In this document: one piece after another, positions 33,054-43,570 of the stretch
Layout: each line of letters opens with the position of its first letter
How positions within the stretch are numbered: the stretch's first letter is position 1
DNA from: Nipponacmea schrenckii
Lineage: Eukaryota > Mollusca > Gastropoda > Lottiidae
Reading direction: 5' to 3'
Assembly: GCA_030562195.1 (NCBI GenBank)
Contig: JAUJPP010000011.1
Span: forward strand, 9,424,001-9,488,000
DNA: 64,000 bases
Notes under the pieces: model-generated
Seen by the model: the letters and a program-made list of their open reading frames with translations, nothing else
Told to the model about the DNA's origin: nothing
Databases searched by the model: none
Position numbers and translations under genes: made by a program

Positions 33054-33770
33054 TGTTGCACGCACCAGAGTTTAAAGAAAGAAAACAATATATTTCCAAT
33101 ATATTTAATTATATTTAGAAATGAAACATGTGCAAATAAAAGGTAATAGGTTCGGGACGATTTGTGGTCGTCACTAACAATGAAGATAATAAAATTACAC
33201 ACCTTATATGAAAATCTCTTCAAACAAATTCTCTATTTAATCTGAAGCTTGAAATTGCTTAAAATTGCTTGACACAAACATGCACAGTACTTATATTTGA
33301 ATCTGTACTGGATAACATAGAGACTGGTCACGACATGTGACAAGTGTGATACTTTACACTAAATATATAAAATCAAGAACCCATGCCTCAACTAGGAAAC
33401 TGACAAGATATCACCTATTACATTTAAATACATATTTTGAAACATAAAAACAAATGATTTTATTAGAATAATTAAGAATACTGGCCAATTAACAAATACA
33501 GAAGTGATACAGTGGTAGATAAACAAGATGGCGGCACTAGAGAGTAAATAAGCATAGTGACTACAAAAGTGACAATAACTTTAGGCACACTACACCGACA
33601 TGAGCAATAGGAATAGGCACGCAAAGAGAACTACTAGATCTACATAGTTAAAATGAATAAAAATGATAATTGTAATTCGCCTATCCGTGCCGACGACTTT
33701 AAACCTTACAATATGCGCTAATAGATATATATAGATAAGAAAATAATATGACATACACCATGCTCATTTC
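33054..33770 (-). repeat. 5' LTR of the gypsy element
   Basis: On the minus strand it begins near AATGAGCATGGTGTATG and ends CTCTGGTGCGTGCAACA. Compared with 25599-26238 it carries an extra ~75 bp near 33195-33275. Confidence 0.75.
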
Positions 33771-33805
33771 AATTACTTCTTTCAGTTCATGAAATCAAGA
33801 GAACC

Positions 33806-33940
33806 GTTTTACCCATAACAAGCATATTTTCCTGAGAGATGCCTTTTAGTATACGCAGGATATCTTGAAAGTTTGAAAAGGTTATTCAGATTCCTTCTTT
33901 GTTTTTCCCCTGGGTCTTATAGCTGGTGGGGTCTTAGTTT
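33806..33940 (-). repeat. 135-bp direct repeat, left copy
   Basis: Shares TTTAGTATACGCAGGATATC, TGAAAAGGTTATTCAGATTC and CCCCTGGGTCTTATAGCTGG with 34978-35112. It lies downstream of the LINE fragment in coding direction. Confidence 0.75.
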
Positions 33941-34975
33941 TAAAGGTCTTAGTTTTATAGCTAGGTAGGTAGGTAGGTAGGTAAATGGCGAGTTAACGTT
34001 CGCTTCCAGCCATTGCTGATATCGCAAACTAGTTGTTGATATTCGTAGTAGTTGGTGGTTGGATTGGTTCAGATTAGATGGTTCTGTGCTGTTGGTTTGG
34101 TTTGGTTGTTGATAAATCTTCAGATCTGGTCGGGTCGAATGACATGGCGGTGTAACTCGGCCCTGGATGGTGTGGCGTGAGTAACTCTTCATACGAGAAT
34201 TTTACAGGCTCGATAAACTCCAGACCCAAACTGTCCTTGGCAACACGGTCAGCTTGTTCGTTTCCCGGGATGAAGACGTGCGACGGGATCCATGATAGTT
34301 CGATCTGGTGGTTGTTGTTGGTTTGGTAGTTGTGAATCATACTTCGGATGTTGGTTAAAACTTCTGACCTTCAATTAGAAAAATTGTTAGAAATAGACTG
34401 AAGGCTACTTAGTGAGTCAGACAGGATTATGGCAGGTTCCGTATAGTTAAGGGATAGCCATGCTATGGCGTCCCTGATAGCTAGTAGTTATGCAGTGAAC
34501 ACTGAGCAGTGTGGGGGTATCCGTTTGGCAAGTCTGATGCCTTTCTCCGGAATACACAAACCGTAACCAGTAGCTGTGCTACTCTTGGAGCCATCAGTGT
34601 AGATCTTCAAATGGTCGGCGAACTTGGAGTCGATGAGGTCAAGAGCTTGCGCTCTTGTTGCCACTGGGTTCACGTGCTTGTTGGTGGACTGGGTCAGCTC
34701 GGTGTTGACTATCGGGTTGGTAACTTTCCAAAAAGGAGTATCTGATAGGTGTCGTTGGCTGATGCTAACTTGATCGAGTTGGTGCTCTCTCAAGAGATCA
34801 ATAGTTGCTTGACCATAGGAGATACTCCGATTTATCTGGTTCTTTCCGACACGAGTGAATCTTCTGATGCTGGAATACGTTGGACAGCTTTCGGACAAAT
34901 ACTGAAGTTTCCCCCAGAATTTGAGAGAGAGTTCCTCCCTCCGAAGAGAAAGGGGTTTCTCTCCCACCGCCTAAT
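33941..34975 (-). pseudogene. LINE (Jockey/I-type) RT tail and RNase H fragment
   Basis: On the minus strand GEKPLSLRREELSLKFWGKL marks the end of the RT region. RNase H follows: IYTDGSK (first Asp), IILSDSLSSLQSI (third acidic residue) and LSWIPSHVFIPGNEQADRVA (last Asp). At the position of the catalytic Glu the frame has a TAA stop (FTA-stop-LLAIRDAI), so this copy is inactive. The 3' side holds an ACCT microsatellite (33961-33985). It is 5'-truncated. Confidence 0.75.
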
Positions 34976-34977
34976 CG

Positions 34978-35112
34978 AGAACCGTTTTACTTATCACAAG
35001 CATACTTTCAGGAGAGATGCCTTTTAGTATACGCAGGATATCTTGAAAGTTTGAAAAGGTTATTCAGATTCCTTCTTTGTTTTTCCCCTGGGTCTTATAG
35101 CTGGTGGGGTTT
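34978..35112 (-). repeat. 135-bp direct repeat, right copy
   Basis: Matches 33806-33940. It separates two LINE fragments of the same orientation, so it is probably part of the element's 3' end rather than a target duplication. Confidence 0.7.
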
Positions 35113-35395
35113 TAGGTTAGTGTTTTATAGAAACCCGTTTTGTAAGTGTTGGGTAAGGAATATGAATATCGTCAGGCCCAGTAGCTGCATCATGGGCCTA
35201 TTTTATAGAAATCGTTAATTCAGATATAAATTCTTCTTTGTAATATTCCTCATTTTTGGATGTAAAATTTAACCTTTTCCTCTCTTCCCAAACTCACTGA
35301 AAAGCATCATAGGAAAAGTTTGAGGATGAATTGAAAGAAAAATTACTTTCTAACGAATTAGCAATATCTGGAAGTGTGGTGAGCGATGAGCCATC
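35113..35395 (-). pseudogene. LINE endonuclease-RT linker fragment
   Basis: Minus-strand frames give HIEIDGSSLTTLPDIANSLE and then AHDAATGPDDIHIP, the motif where Jockey-group RT domains begin (TAxGPDxI). Sequence after GPDDIH no longer fits RT, indicating an internal deletion before the 135-bp repeat. Confidence 0.55.
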
Positions 35396-35455
35396 TATTT
35401 CTATATGATTCATAGATATTGTATCTGCCTTACGCTTGATGAATCATGAATTCTT

Positions 35456-35668
35456 TTAGGAGTTATAATCCTCCTTCCGGATCTGGTTTGACATGAGGCT
35501 TGTATGAAATGGTATCAGTTTCTTGCTATATCCAATCTTTGTAGATAAATCTACTTGATATACAAGATCTCCAATGTTAAATAAATTTTCATGAAGAGAG
35601 GTATCATAGTCCCTCTTCTGTCTAATTTGGACTTGATGCAGTGTTTCGGAGTTCAGATACCCATTCAC
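35456..35668 (-). pseudogene. Gypsy integrase C-terminal domain fragment
   Basis: VQIRQKRDYDTSLHENLFNI followed by GDLVYQVDLSTKIGYSKKL and IPF resembles the integrase C-terminal domain (GDLVYxxD...KLxPxxxGP). The ending is divergent. Confidence 0.6.
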
Positions 35669-36005
35669 ATGTGGTTAATAACCTGGCATCGGAAGAACCT
35701 TTTAGGAGAAAACTTCGCGTCTAAGCATCATCATTTTGGAGTAAAACCAGTTTGTTGATTTTCTACGGAATGTAAAGCCATGGAAATTAGAGCGAGATTA
35801 TCGTCCCATTCATGACCTTATCATTTGAAGAAGAGTTCTGTTATATCGTTCCACCTGGCCATTAGAGGAAGAATAAGTTTTTGTTCTGGTTTTAGAAGTT
35901 TATAATAGAGCGCAGAGTAAACTTAAAGAGATTGCTATCAAAGTTAGTACCTTGATCAATGTGAATTTGGAGCGGGAAACCCAATGTGCAAACTCCATTA
36001 ACAAA

Positions 36006-36299
36006 TTATGCGCGACGTTTTCCGTAGACTGATCTGGTTAAGGAATAATCTCTAACCATTTTGTAAATTGTTCTATGATCATATATATTTCCTTCATTAC
36101 TAGTCATGGAAGGTCCAAGGATATCTATGTGCAAACGTTCCATGGTATATCCGTAATGATAACTTCTTAAAGATGCTTTTGCCTTACGACACGCCATTTT
36201 ATTTTGGTTATATAATGAACAATAATTCTTAACGTGTAATTTTAGACATTCCGTACCACCAATAACGTTTACGTTTCTCGTAAGTTTTGTTTCGACCAA
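36006..36299 (-). pseudogene. Gypsy integrase zinc domain and core start
   Basis: CSLYNQNKMACRKAKASLRS followed by YTMERLHIDILGP is the HHCC-to-core junction, with the first catalytic Asp in HIDILGP. Confidence 0.7.
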
Positions 36300-36782
36300 A
36301 GTGCACTGCAGATTGGGAGGAATGAGATTGATGTAAAATTAACGTTTTAAAAGCGTCTGGCTTTATTAGTCTCTCTAGGACAAGTGTCTAACTAATCAAT
36401 AATTAACTTAATGCCTTCGTCCGAACATTGTAGTTCCCCCAGTTCTTCTGCAGTATAACTCTCCAGCCAGTTAGTCTTTCAATCTCGTTAGCCTGATTGG
36501 TACTTCACTCACTTTGCACGATGCGAGAGGAATGACGTAGTCAACTTCTTCGCAGAAACGCTCCCATTTGGTTATGAGTTCTAGTACAATACGGACATCC
36601 ACATAGTTCGAAACTTGCTGACTCTATTCCCAGCCTCTGATATCTATTTGGACAGATATTGTTGGGGGTGAGTCAGAAAAACTAGGCACCGAAAACTTGG
36701 GATTTTCCGCACCTCCACGGGTGCGGGGTTTTAAGCGTATTTACGTACCTCGAATCTATTAAACCTCGATATATTTGGAAAA

Positions 36783-37066
36783 ATGGATGTTTTTGTAGTT
36801 CAGTCATGCCATCATTATCCCCTTACACAACCCATGTCACGCGTGTGGTTGGGTCAAAGATTTTTTTAAAGAATTTCAATCACTCAGTAATGCGTACGCA
36901 TTAAAAAATTCCGACGTAAAACGGTCACGTGATAGAAACAAACGAACCGTCATCTTTCAATTCATAACCCAGTAACGTCGGAATTTTGGATGGGCGCGCA
37001 GTCATAGGCGTGGCTTGAGGGGTGTAGGGATTAATGATGATGTGATTGAACTACAAAAACATCCAT
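36783..37066. mobile_element. MITE with terminal inverted repeats, 284 bp
   Basis: ATGGATGTTTTTGTAGTTCA at the left end is perfectly inverted at the right end, and the adjacent ATCATTA/TAATGAT stretch is also inverted. No open frame. I could not identify a target duplication, so the superfamily is undecided. Confidence 0.65.
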
Positions 37067-37149
37067 CTGGGAAAAGAGTCAGCAAGTTTCACATTCACCA
37101 TAACAGTCACAATTAGATAAAGGGTCATCCAGCGCGATAACTCATCAGC

Positions 37150-37310
37150 ATTGATATACATGTATATATGTATTAATTACCTGACCTATGAGGAATAACC
37201 ATGTCGTACTGAGACAACGCTTCCAGCCAGCGAGCTAATTGATCTTGTACATTTTTAAAACGCATTTGCCATACCAAGCTGCTATGATCTATTCGAATGT
37301 AAAATGGCAT
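37150..37310 (-). pseudogene. Gypsy RNase H C-terminal fragment
   Basis: Shifting minus-strand frames give WQMRFKNVQDQLARWLEAL and SQYDMVIPH, typical of Ty3/gypsy RNase H ends. Confidence 0.6.
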
Positions 37311-37320
37311 TCCTTACAAA

Positions 37321-37440
37321 TAGTTGTGTCGCTCTCGACTTGGGCATACCTTACCAACTGTTAACTTTGGTAGCTCAAGCAAAAGCCTCAACCAGTCTGT
37401 GAGCACTCCTAGGTTCGCTTGATTGTCACGTTTTATAACG
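37321..37440 (+). repeat. LINE fragment (same family as 3073-3570)
   Basis: TGTGTCGCTCTCGACTTGGG and AAAAGCCTCAACCAGTCTGT match 3268-3345. It is inserted beside the gypsy RNase H relic. Confidence 0.65.
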
Positions 37441-37799
37441 TTTTCCTAACAAATAATGTCTAAATAATCTTGCAAATTTGACCAAAGCCAACAACTCTTT
37501 CCTGGCAGTGCAATATTTTTTTTAGCATGAATTCGTACGTTGCTCGCGTAAGAGATAACACCTAATTGTCATGTTCCTGGGGCAACTCAGTATCTTTTGC
37601 TTTATTAGAGGCGCCCGTATCCAATTCAAATACACCATTCTCCGTCAGATAAGCCAAACAAGGCGCCGAAATCAAAGCGTTTATTTTAGGTTTATTTTAG
37701 ATGATCGAAATCACCTTTGGTGTGGGCTAAAGTAAATAGCAAATTTGTTTTGTTAGCAAATTTAGCAATATGATCACGATTAGCAAGCCTAAAAATTAA

Positions 37800-38165
37800 T
37801 GTAATTTAGATTTATCAGTATCAGTAGGAACTGACCATTCTGTTATCGCTTTTATTATTGTTTTAGGATCAATCGAAATACCATCTACGCTAACTGAGCG
37901 ACCTAGAAAAACTACCATGCATTTAAATAATTCAGATTTCTTGGGTTTGAATTTTAGACCAAACTAACGAGAATGTTTAAACACCTCTTCCAATTTAGTT
38001 AAGCTATCTTTAAAAGATTTTCCTTAGATTACAGTGTCGTCTAGATATACTAAACCATCGTGTCTTGTTATACCTTAGATTACAGTGTCGTCTAGATATA
38101 CTAAACCATCGTGTCTTGTTATACCTCGTAAAACTAAACTCATTGATCTTTGAAATGTTGCAGGT
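37800..38165 (-). pseudogene. Gypsy RT fragment with duplicated YLDD segment
   Basis: The minus strand reads APATFQRSMSLVLRGITRHD, then GLVYLDDTVI, a stop, then the same TRHDGLVYLDDTVI segment again, followed by LEEVFKHSR and LKFKPKKSELF. The repeat is a direct ~52-bp tandem duplication at the YxDD active-site box. Further on, VFLGRSVSVDGISIDPKTI completes the thumb motif. Confidence 0.75.
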
Positions 38166-38245
38166 GCAGTCGCCGGATTTCAAAGTCGACAACTCGACAA
38201 CTCGAGGTTAACAAATAGCCGCTATCGGCTTCCATAGTATATGTA
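38166..38245 (-). repeat. GTCGCCGGATTTCAAAGTCG repeat fragment
   Basis: The last ~70 bp, through CCGCTATCGGCTTCCATAGT, recur at 47540-47605. The gypsy relic ends exactly where it starts. Confidence 0.6.
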
Positions 38246-39900
38246 GCCATATCCCGACTGTTGCCATTCAACCGATTGCTCCACATCTTAGCTTACATAA
38301 TGCACGTTTGTATTCGAATATACATACAGAATATAGATATTTTTGAGTTTTCAAAAATTCCTTTTTTTCCCTTTTTTGCACTTTCTACTTTAAATATCTA
38401 GTAAAACAAGCCATTTTGAAGAGGCTATGAAGTCCTAATAAAATTCCTAATGTAGATATTTCTTATTTCAACCATTTAAATTTGGTTTTATATTATGTAT
38501 TTTTCAGACCTAAAGAATACAGAAAGTCCACTTCAATGTATGGTATGCCTTTTTCCTGGAATCAGGAGTCTGTAGCATGCTTTTTAGACAGTATTATCTG
38601 AATTATCTCTGGAGCAATTTCAAACTCAAATTTATGATAACTATGAAGATTTCAGCAGGAACAGTCAGAATGAGTGTGTAGACATTGAAGGCCAACTCAA
38701 TGAGAGCTAAGAGGTAGGGTGCGAGAGTAAAAACGCTGTCAATGGCTTACTAGTGTATATTTTTGCATAGTTTTGGAACAGGGTACCCCAGATACATAGA
38801 AGAGATTTAAAATTTTAAAAAAATGTTTGTGGTTTATAGGACTCAGACCACAAAAACATTTTATGCAAATGATTGTATACGAATTTAGTCGGTTTTATTT
38901 TTAGAAATCCTCTTTCTCGCTTTCTTTGGGGGTTTTTGCATGCCCATTTTTTGACTAATTTTTGGTCTAGATTTGAAATTTGATGTCTAAAATTGCATTT
39001 TCTTTCAGAATTTCTGAGATGGTGAGAAATTTAATTGGCGGAAGGTTATTTCTAAAAATAGTGGTTTTGTGTGCAGTGACAGTCAAGCGGATGTTGATAA
39101 AATGTAGTGGTTTACTTTCATTTTCTTTAGTTCAAAATTTTCATGGTCAAGCTATATTCTAATTTTATACAGAAACCAAGTATCGGTCAGGCTTTCATGT
39201 GACATACAGGAAATTTTTCAACGAGATTTCTGGAAAACGTTATGGAAGGTTGAATTTCGTGATTTAACATTGAAACAGATGGCAAATGAATTGGCGGACT
39301 GAGTCCTTAGATACTCACATTTATTTACTGTGTGATCAGAGGAAAGGATATCGTATTTTATAATTAGTAATATTGCTTCCGTAGAAGCCTCTATAAATTG
39401 CAACAGACGACTATTAAGTCATCGGTGTGGAGCATTGGGTATAGTTTTCAACTAGCAATAACCACGCCTCGGAATTTCCTCACTGGCTATGGTACCGCCA
39501 CTGCGGTAAGGTTAATGAATGGAAGTAAATTTTTCTTTTAATTTATTTGTCCTGGTTTGAGTTTATTTACAAGGTCAGTTCGTTACGAGTTATGTCCCTT
39601 CTCTCGAGTTACCATTGTTTGTTAAAACAATGTCATGGTCAGATTCTATCATAAACCGGTCCTTGTGTCACTATTATTAAACTTTATTCAATCATAGGGG
39701 TTCTTTCAGATATCTTTGACAACAAAGGATATATGATTTGAAAACTGGCAACGATGCCTACACAAGGTTTTGTGTAAAGATATTTGTTTTATTTTGTATC
39801 CTGTTTGATGTTACCTGAAAAGTTCTGTAGACCATCTGAAAGAATATCAGACCGTGGTTCCCATCTTGTGACAGCGTTGTCTTTATAATACCAACAAGAA
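38246..39900. other. Intergenic, nothing recognised
   Basis: AT-rich DNA with weak open frames on both strands (for example 38980-39162) that resemble nothing I know. Confidence 0.4.
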
Positions 39901-39903
39901 TCT

Positions 39904-40035
39904 TACTGCATGTATCTACAAGACATAGTTTCAAGATTAATTTTGAGTCTAACTGTATGTACCTACTTAACATAGCTTCAAGATGAATATAGAATCTAAC
40001 TGCATGTACCTACAAGACATAGCTTCAAGATACAA
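39904..40035 (+). repeat. Tandem repeat, about 57-bp spacing, nearly three units
   Basis: ACTGCATGTAxCTACAAGACATAGxTTCAAGA recurs as three diverged units at this position. Confidence 0.6.
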
Positions 40036-40854
40036 CAATGGAAATTTTTTTCCACTCAAACGTAATACTGTAACAGCACCAAACAGTTCCGTTTATCTAG
40101 ATCACTAAGGTGGAAGCGGCCAATACCTAGTCATGTACCGTCCGACCTTCATGTTTACACCTGGTCCGGACCTGACCGCGATAAAATCACAAATTTACCC
40201 CGTTTACACCAACAATATTACAAGCGTGCCAAGAACGATTCCAAAATAATAATTAAACGGTTTACTGCTCTCAGACGCATTCAAATGGAACTTTTATGAA
40301 AAAGGTAAACAACATAGACGGCTTTGTAACCGGATGGATGAAAATAAAAATGGCTCCTGATAATGATCAAATTCCGCGGGAAAAGGTGAAGGTCGGTCAA
40401 TGCGCACGCGCAGTAATCCGTTCTCGACACGCTTCGAGTTTACACTACAACAAATCGTTCCGAGATGACCTCTTCGAGGTGGGCCAGAATTGTAACCGTT
40501 CTCGACCGTTTACAATTCATCCGTACCGTTCTGAGAACAATTCCGAGAACGGATAATTTTTTTTAAGGGTTTGTAATATCAGTTGGCCAGAAGCAGAAAT
40601 TTGGGTTTAAGTCATACCTGTAAGGTATTTTGGTCCGATAAGTATCTTTCTTTATATCAAAAATAGTGTCTTCATAGTTCTTCCCCGGCTCGGTATTGTA
40701 GTATTAATAGGCGCCTGAAAACAGAAATCGTCGGAACGTTGTGTACGGTAGTGTAACATAAGTTTTGATCCATGTATGTTTTAAAACACAACAATTGGCT
40801 ACTTTTTCCAAGTTCGTAAACCGCAAAAAAAAAAAAATAATAATCCGAACGATT
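40036..40854. other. Intergenic, with a GC-richer CGTTCTCGA-rich patch
   Basis: 40380-40560 contains several CCGTTCTCGA or CGTTCTGAGA words and their inverses (GAGAACGG), giving short dyads. No gene. Confidence 0.35.
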
Positions 40855-41800
40855 ACAATACGTTTTTCGACTACATGAAACTTGCAGACGAACTGGTAAT
40901 AGGTACAGACATTTTGATTTCATAGGTGATCTTAGAATAATAACTATTGTCAAATAAAGCAAAATCGGAAGTTCTGTCTCCGACCGGAAATGAGAACCGG
41001 AAATTGAGTTTTTTTGCTCAACTATTAATTATAGGATTTATGCAATTCATTTACATCCTCTACCCACGATTTGCAATTTGAAATTAAAGGGTTATCGAAA
41101 AAAAATTCAAACCCTGATTCTCGCTTAATATAAATGATGGAATTTTAAAACTTCACCAGTTGAAAGGCGATATCATTTTAATTTTAACAAAATTTAGAAG
41201 AAAAAAATAAATTAAAATTCCGTTTTGGCCTCAAAAGACGTAATTACGTTACTTCCAGTCTACAACAGCTAGCTGAAAAGTGCAAACTGTTTTATGAAAA
41301 ACTAGTGAATAGTAATCGATATGGCCTAAAAAAATAGTTCCAGCTGCCATATTGGCCGCCATTTTGATTTTTTGTTTCTTTTTTTCACGTCTTAATTCAG
41401 GCACTGTTAGGACCGATTTCGATGAAATTTAGCACATAGATACATTTCATTGTTGGCAACATTTCTATGGAGAGCGATTTTTAAATTTCGAATTTGAATT
41501 ATTTTCAAATTAGGTCACTTAAACGCCTACGAAGAGGGTTGACCCACTTAATCTATGACCTTGAAAATAAGGTCAAATAACTTTCATTATATTGTCTACA
41601 TGAAGGTATTTTTTTTATTTGTCCTACTTAAAAAATTCACAGAGATATTTGTACTTAAACATAACAAAAATTGATAATTTTCATATTAGTCGACATCTTT
41701 AACAGCTACGGAAGGTGTGACCTAATTAGTTTTGAAAACTAGGTCATATGAAATTCAAGTTATTGCCTAGATTATGGAAATTGCAAATTTGAGCTCCATA
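40855..41800 (+). repeat. Dispersed repeat (CCGGAA / AGGTCAxxT family), copy 1
   Basis: Colinear with 41865-42750: AACTTGCAGACGAACTGGTA, CTACCCACGATTTGCAATT, GACGTAATTACGTTACTTCC, CCGATTTCGATGAAATTTAG and GCTACGGAAGGTGTGACC. Confidence 0.75.
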
Positions 41801-41864
41801 TTATTCAAAGGTTGTCCAAATATATTCATAATTGTTAGCAATTCTAGTTTGTTTGTTTTTTTGC

Positions 41865-42746
41865 GATTCTCGGATGAGTTTGCAGACAAACTGGTAAAAG
41901 GTACAGAAATTCCAAATCTATAGTTAATCTTAGAATAATTTCGATTATCAAATAAAACAAAACCGGATGTTCTATCTCTAACCGGTAGTGAGAAGTTGAG
42001 TTTTTTTTTTTTTTTTTTTTTTTTTGCTTAAGCAAGTTTATTTTCACTTCAATGTATTTGTCAACTAACAATTATAGATTTTATGCAATTCGATTAAATC
42101 TTTTACCCACGATTTGCAATTCAATATTCAAGGGTCATCCGCAAAAATTTCAGAGCGTGATTTCTCGTTTAATATAAATGGTAAAATTTTGAAACTTTAC
42201 AAGTTGATAGGCGATATGATTATAATTTTTGAAAAATTTTGATTAAAAAATTCGATTTCCGGTTTAGCCCTAAATGACGTAATTACGTAGCTTCCGGTCT
42301 ATAACAGCTAGGTGAAAAGTGAAAACTGTTTTATAAATAACTTGTCAATAGTAATCGATTTGACCTAAATAATTAGGTCAAGCTGCCATATGAGCTGCCA
42401 TTTTGAATTTCCGTTACAATTCTTAAAGCCGAAATTCAGACACTATTGATAGACCGATTTCGATGAAATTTAGCACATAGATACATTGGATCATTAACTA
42501 CCTTTTCTTGGAGACCGATTTTTAAATTTCGTATTTTTTTTTTTTTCGAATTATTTAAATTTCGATTTTTTTCAAAATTAGGTCACTGTAATGGCTACGG
42601 AAGGTGTGACTCACTTAATCTATGATCTTGAAAATTAGGTCAAATAATACTCAATATATTGTCTACGAGTAGGTATTTTTTAATTCGGCTTACTTAAAAA
42701 ATTCATAGAGATAAGTGTACTTAAATACAACAAAAATTAATAATTT
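41865..42746 (+). repeat. Same dispersed repeat, copy 2
   Basis: Matches copy 1 at about 1 kb spacing, with a 24-25 base T run at 42001-42025. It ends abruptly at the capsid-like frame. Partial copies lie at 44885-45030 and 51165-51290. Confidence 0.75.
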
Positions 42747-43100
42747 TCATGTTTCAAACTCACCTGGGTGTTTGATTGTTTCAATTATATTTGAACCGGC
42801 TTCTAAAACCATTTCGCTAAATAAAGAGGGGAAGAAATTGTTCTCCAATGTTACCATCTGTTGGGGAAAACGATTTTGATTGAGGGCACCATCTTTAATT
42901 TTGAAATCACAGCGGAAGTAAGCGTCGGAAAGAAGTTACCAATTGGACAACGAATTGATTTCAAATGTGACTCTACCTCCGTCATTAATCTGATATTTGG
43001 ACCCAACCGTTGGAGATATAATGATGTAGTCTTCTTTTTTCTTATTGAATGTATATTCTATTGGTTCATAAAGTTGAAAGATCGAGTTTAGTTTTGCCAT
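42747..43100 (-). pseudogene. Polinton/Maverick-like capsid protein, N-terminal fragment
   Basis: ATG at 43100 opens MAKLNSIFQLYEPIEYTF. The frame runs 117 codons to a TGA at 42749-42747 with one internal TAA near 42940. It resembles the N-terminus of the double jelly-roll capsid proteins of Polintons and related adintovirus-like elements: a strand with an SDAYFRCDFKI segment, then VTLENNFFPSLFSEMVLEAG, which corresponds to the conserved 'N..L.SLFS.v.v' strand. The fragment ends where the dispersed repeat begins, so the rest is lost. It begins only about 25 nt after the stop of the upstream small gene, the tight spacing expected in a viral-type gene cluster. The identification is by motif only. 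Confidence 0.45.
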
Positions 43101-43123
43101 TTTTACATAACAGGATTTAGGCC

Positions 43124-43570
43124 TTATCCCAACACCTTAAATCCTTGGCCTTGTTTCGCTTTTTGTCTAAGTTCTCTTATTTTGCGCAATTCATCTAATT
43201 CATTTTTTTGTTGGACAGATTTGCTAATTGAACTCGCTGCCTGCCCGACTGATGAAATCGCTTTTGCCCCCGAGGATATAAGGTCTTTGTTTTTAGTTAC
43301 AAAGGATGTAACCTTTGGTATAAGGGACATCAATCCAGAGAAGAAACCATCGCCAGAGTAATTGAACTTTTCCTTTTCATGCTTTAAAATCAATCCCATA
43401 TTTTTAATATGGTAGATTTGATAATTTGGAATTCCCGAATAAAGGGAAATAACTCTTTTGTAGATTTGATAATTTGGAATTCCCAAATAAAGAGAAATAA
43501 CTCTTTTGTAGATTTGATAATTTGGAATTCCCAAATAAAGAGAATAACTCTTTTGTAGATTAGAAGCCAT
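43124..43570 (-). CDS. Small virion-like protein next to capsid fragment
   Basis: The open frame has 148 codons. Its downstream part (from about MGLILKHEKEKFNYSG) has a hydrophobic, probably amphipathic stretch GDGFFSGLMSLIPKVTSFV, a Ser/Ala-rich helix (SSGAKAISSVGQAASSISKS) and a charged coiled-coil tail QKNELDELRKIRELRQKAKQ. That layout resembles small membrane-active or core proteins encoded next to capsid genes in Polintons. The first 58 residues come from a 48-bp tandem repeat (43413-43562), so the native start is probably the internal Met near 43399. Homology is not proven. Confidence 0.4.
   Translation of the reverse strand: MASNLQKSYSLYLGIPNYQIYKRVISLYLGIPNYQIYKRVISLYSGIPNYQIYHIKNMGLILKHEKEKFNYSGDGFFSGLMSLIPKVTSFVTKNKDLISSGAKAISSVGQAASSISKSVQQKNELDELRKIRELRQKAKQGQGFKVLG
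43413..43562 (-). repeat. 48-bp tandem repeat, three units
   Basis: TAGATTTGATAATTTGGAAT recurs at 43413, 43461 and 43509 (units of 48, 48 and 47 bp). Translated on the minus strand it gives a 16-residue repeat, SLYxGIPNYQIYKRVI. It contains a GGGAAATAACTC word of the kind common in mollusc noncoding DNA. Confidence 0.8.

Larger units (their letters stand above)
29680..33770 (-). mobile_element. Ty3/gypsy LTR retrotransposon, 5' LTR to integrase, 3' end missing
   Basis: Order on the minus strand is LTR (33770-33054), primer-binding site, gag, then pol with protease, reverse transcriptase, RNase H and integrase. The similarity ends near 29713 inside the integrase core; no 3' LTR follows. LTRs of the same family lie on the plus strand at 24578 and 25599. 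Frame breaks and an altered protease motif show the copy is dead. Confidence 0.85.
35396..38165 (-). mobile_element. Second, heavily decayed Ty3/gypsy pol
   Basis: In minus-strand order: RT with YLDD (38165-37800), RNase H end (37310-37150), integrase zinc domain and core start (36299-36006) and integrase C-terminal region (35668-35456). It is a different family from the element at 29680. No LTRs were recognised. It is interrupted by a LINE fragment and a MITE. Confidence 0.7.
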
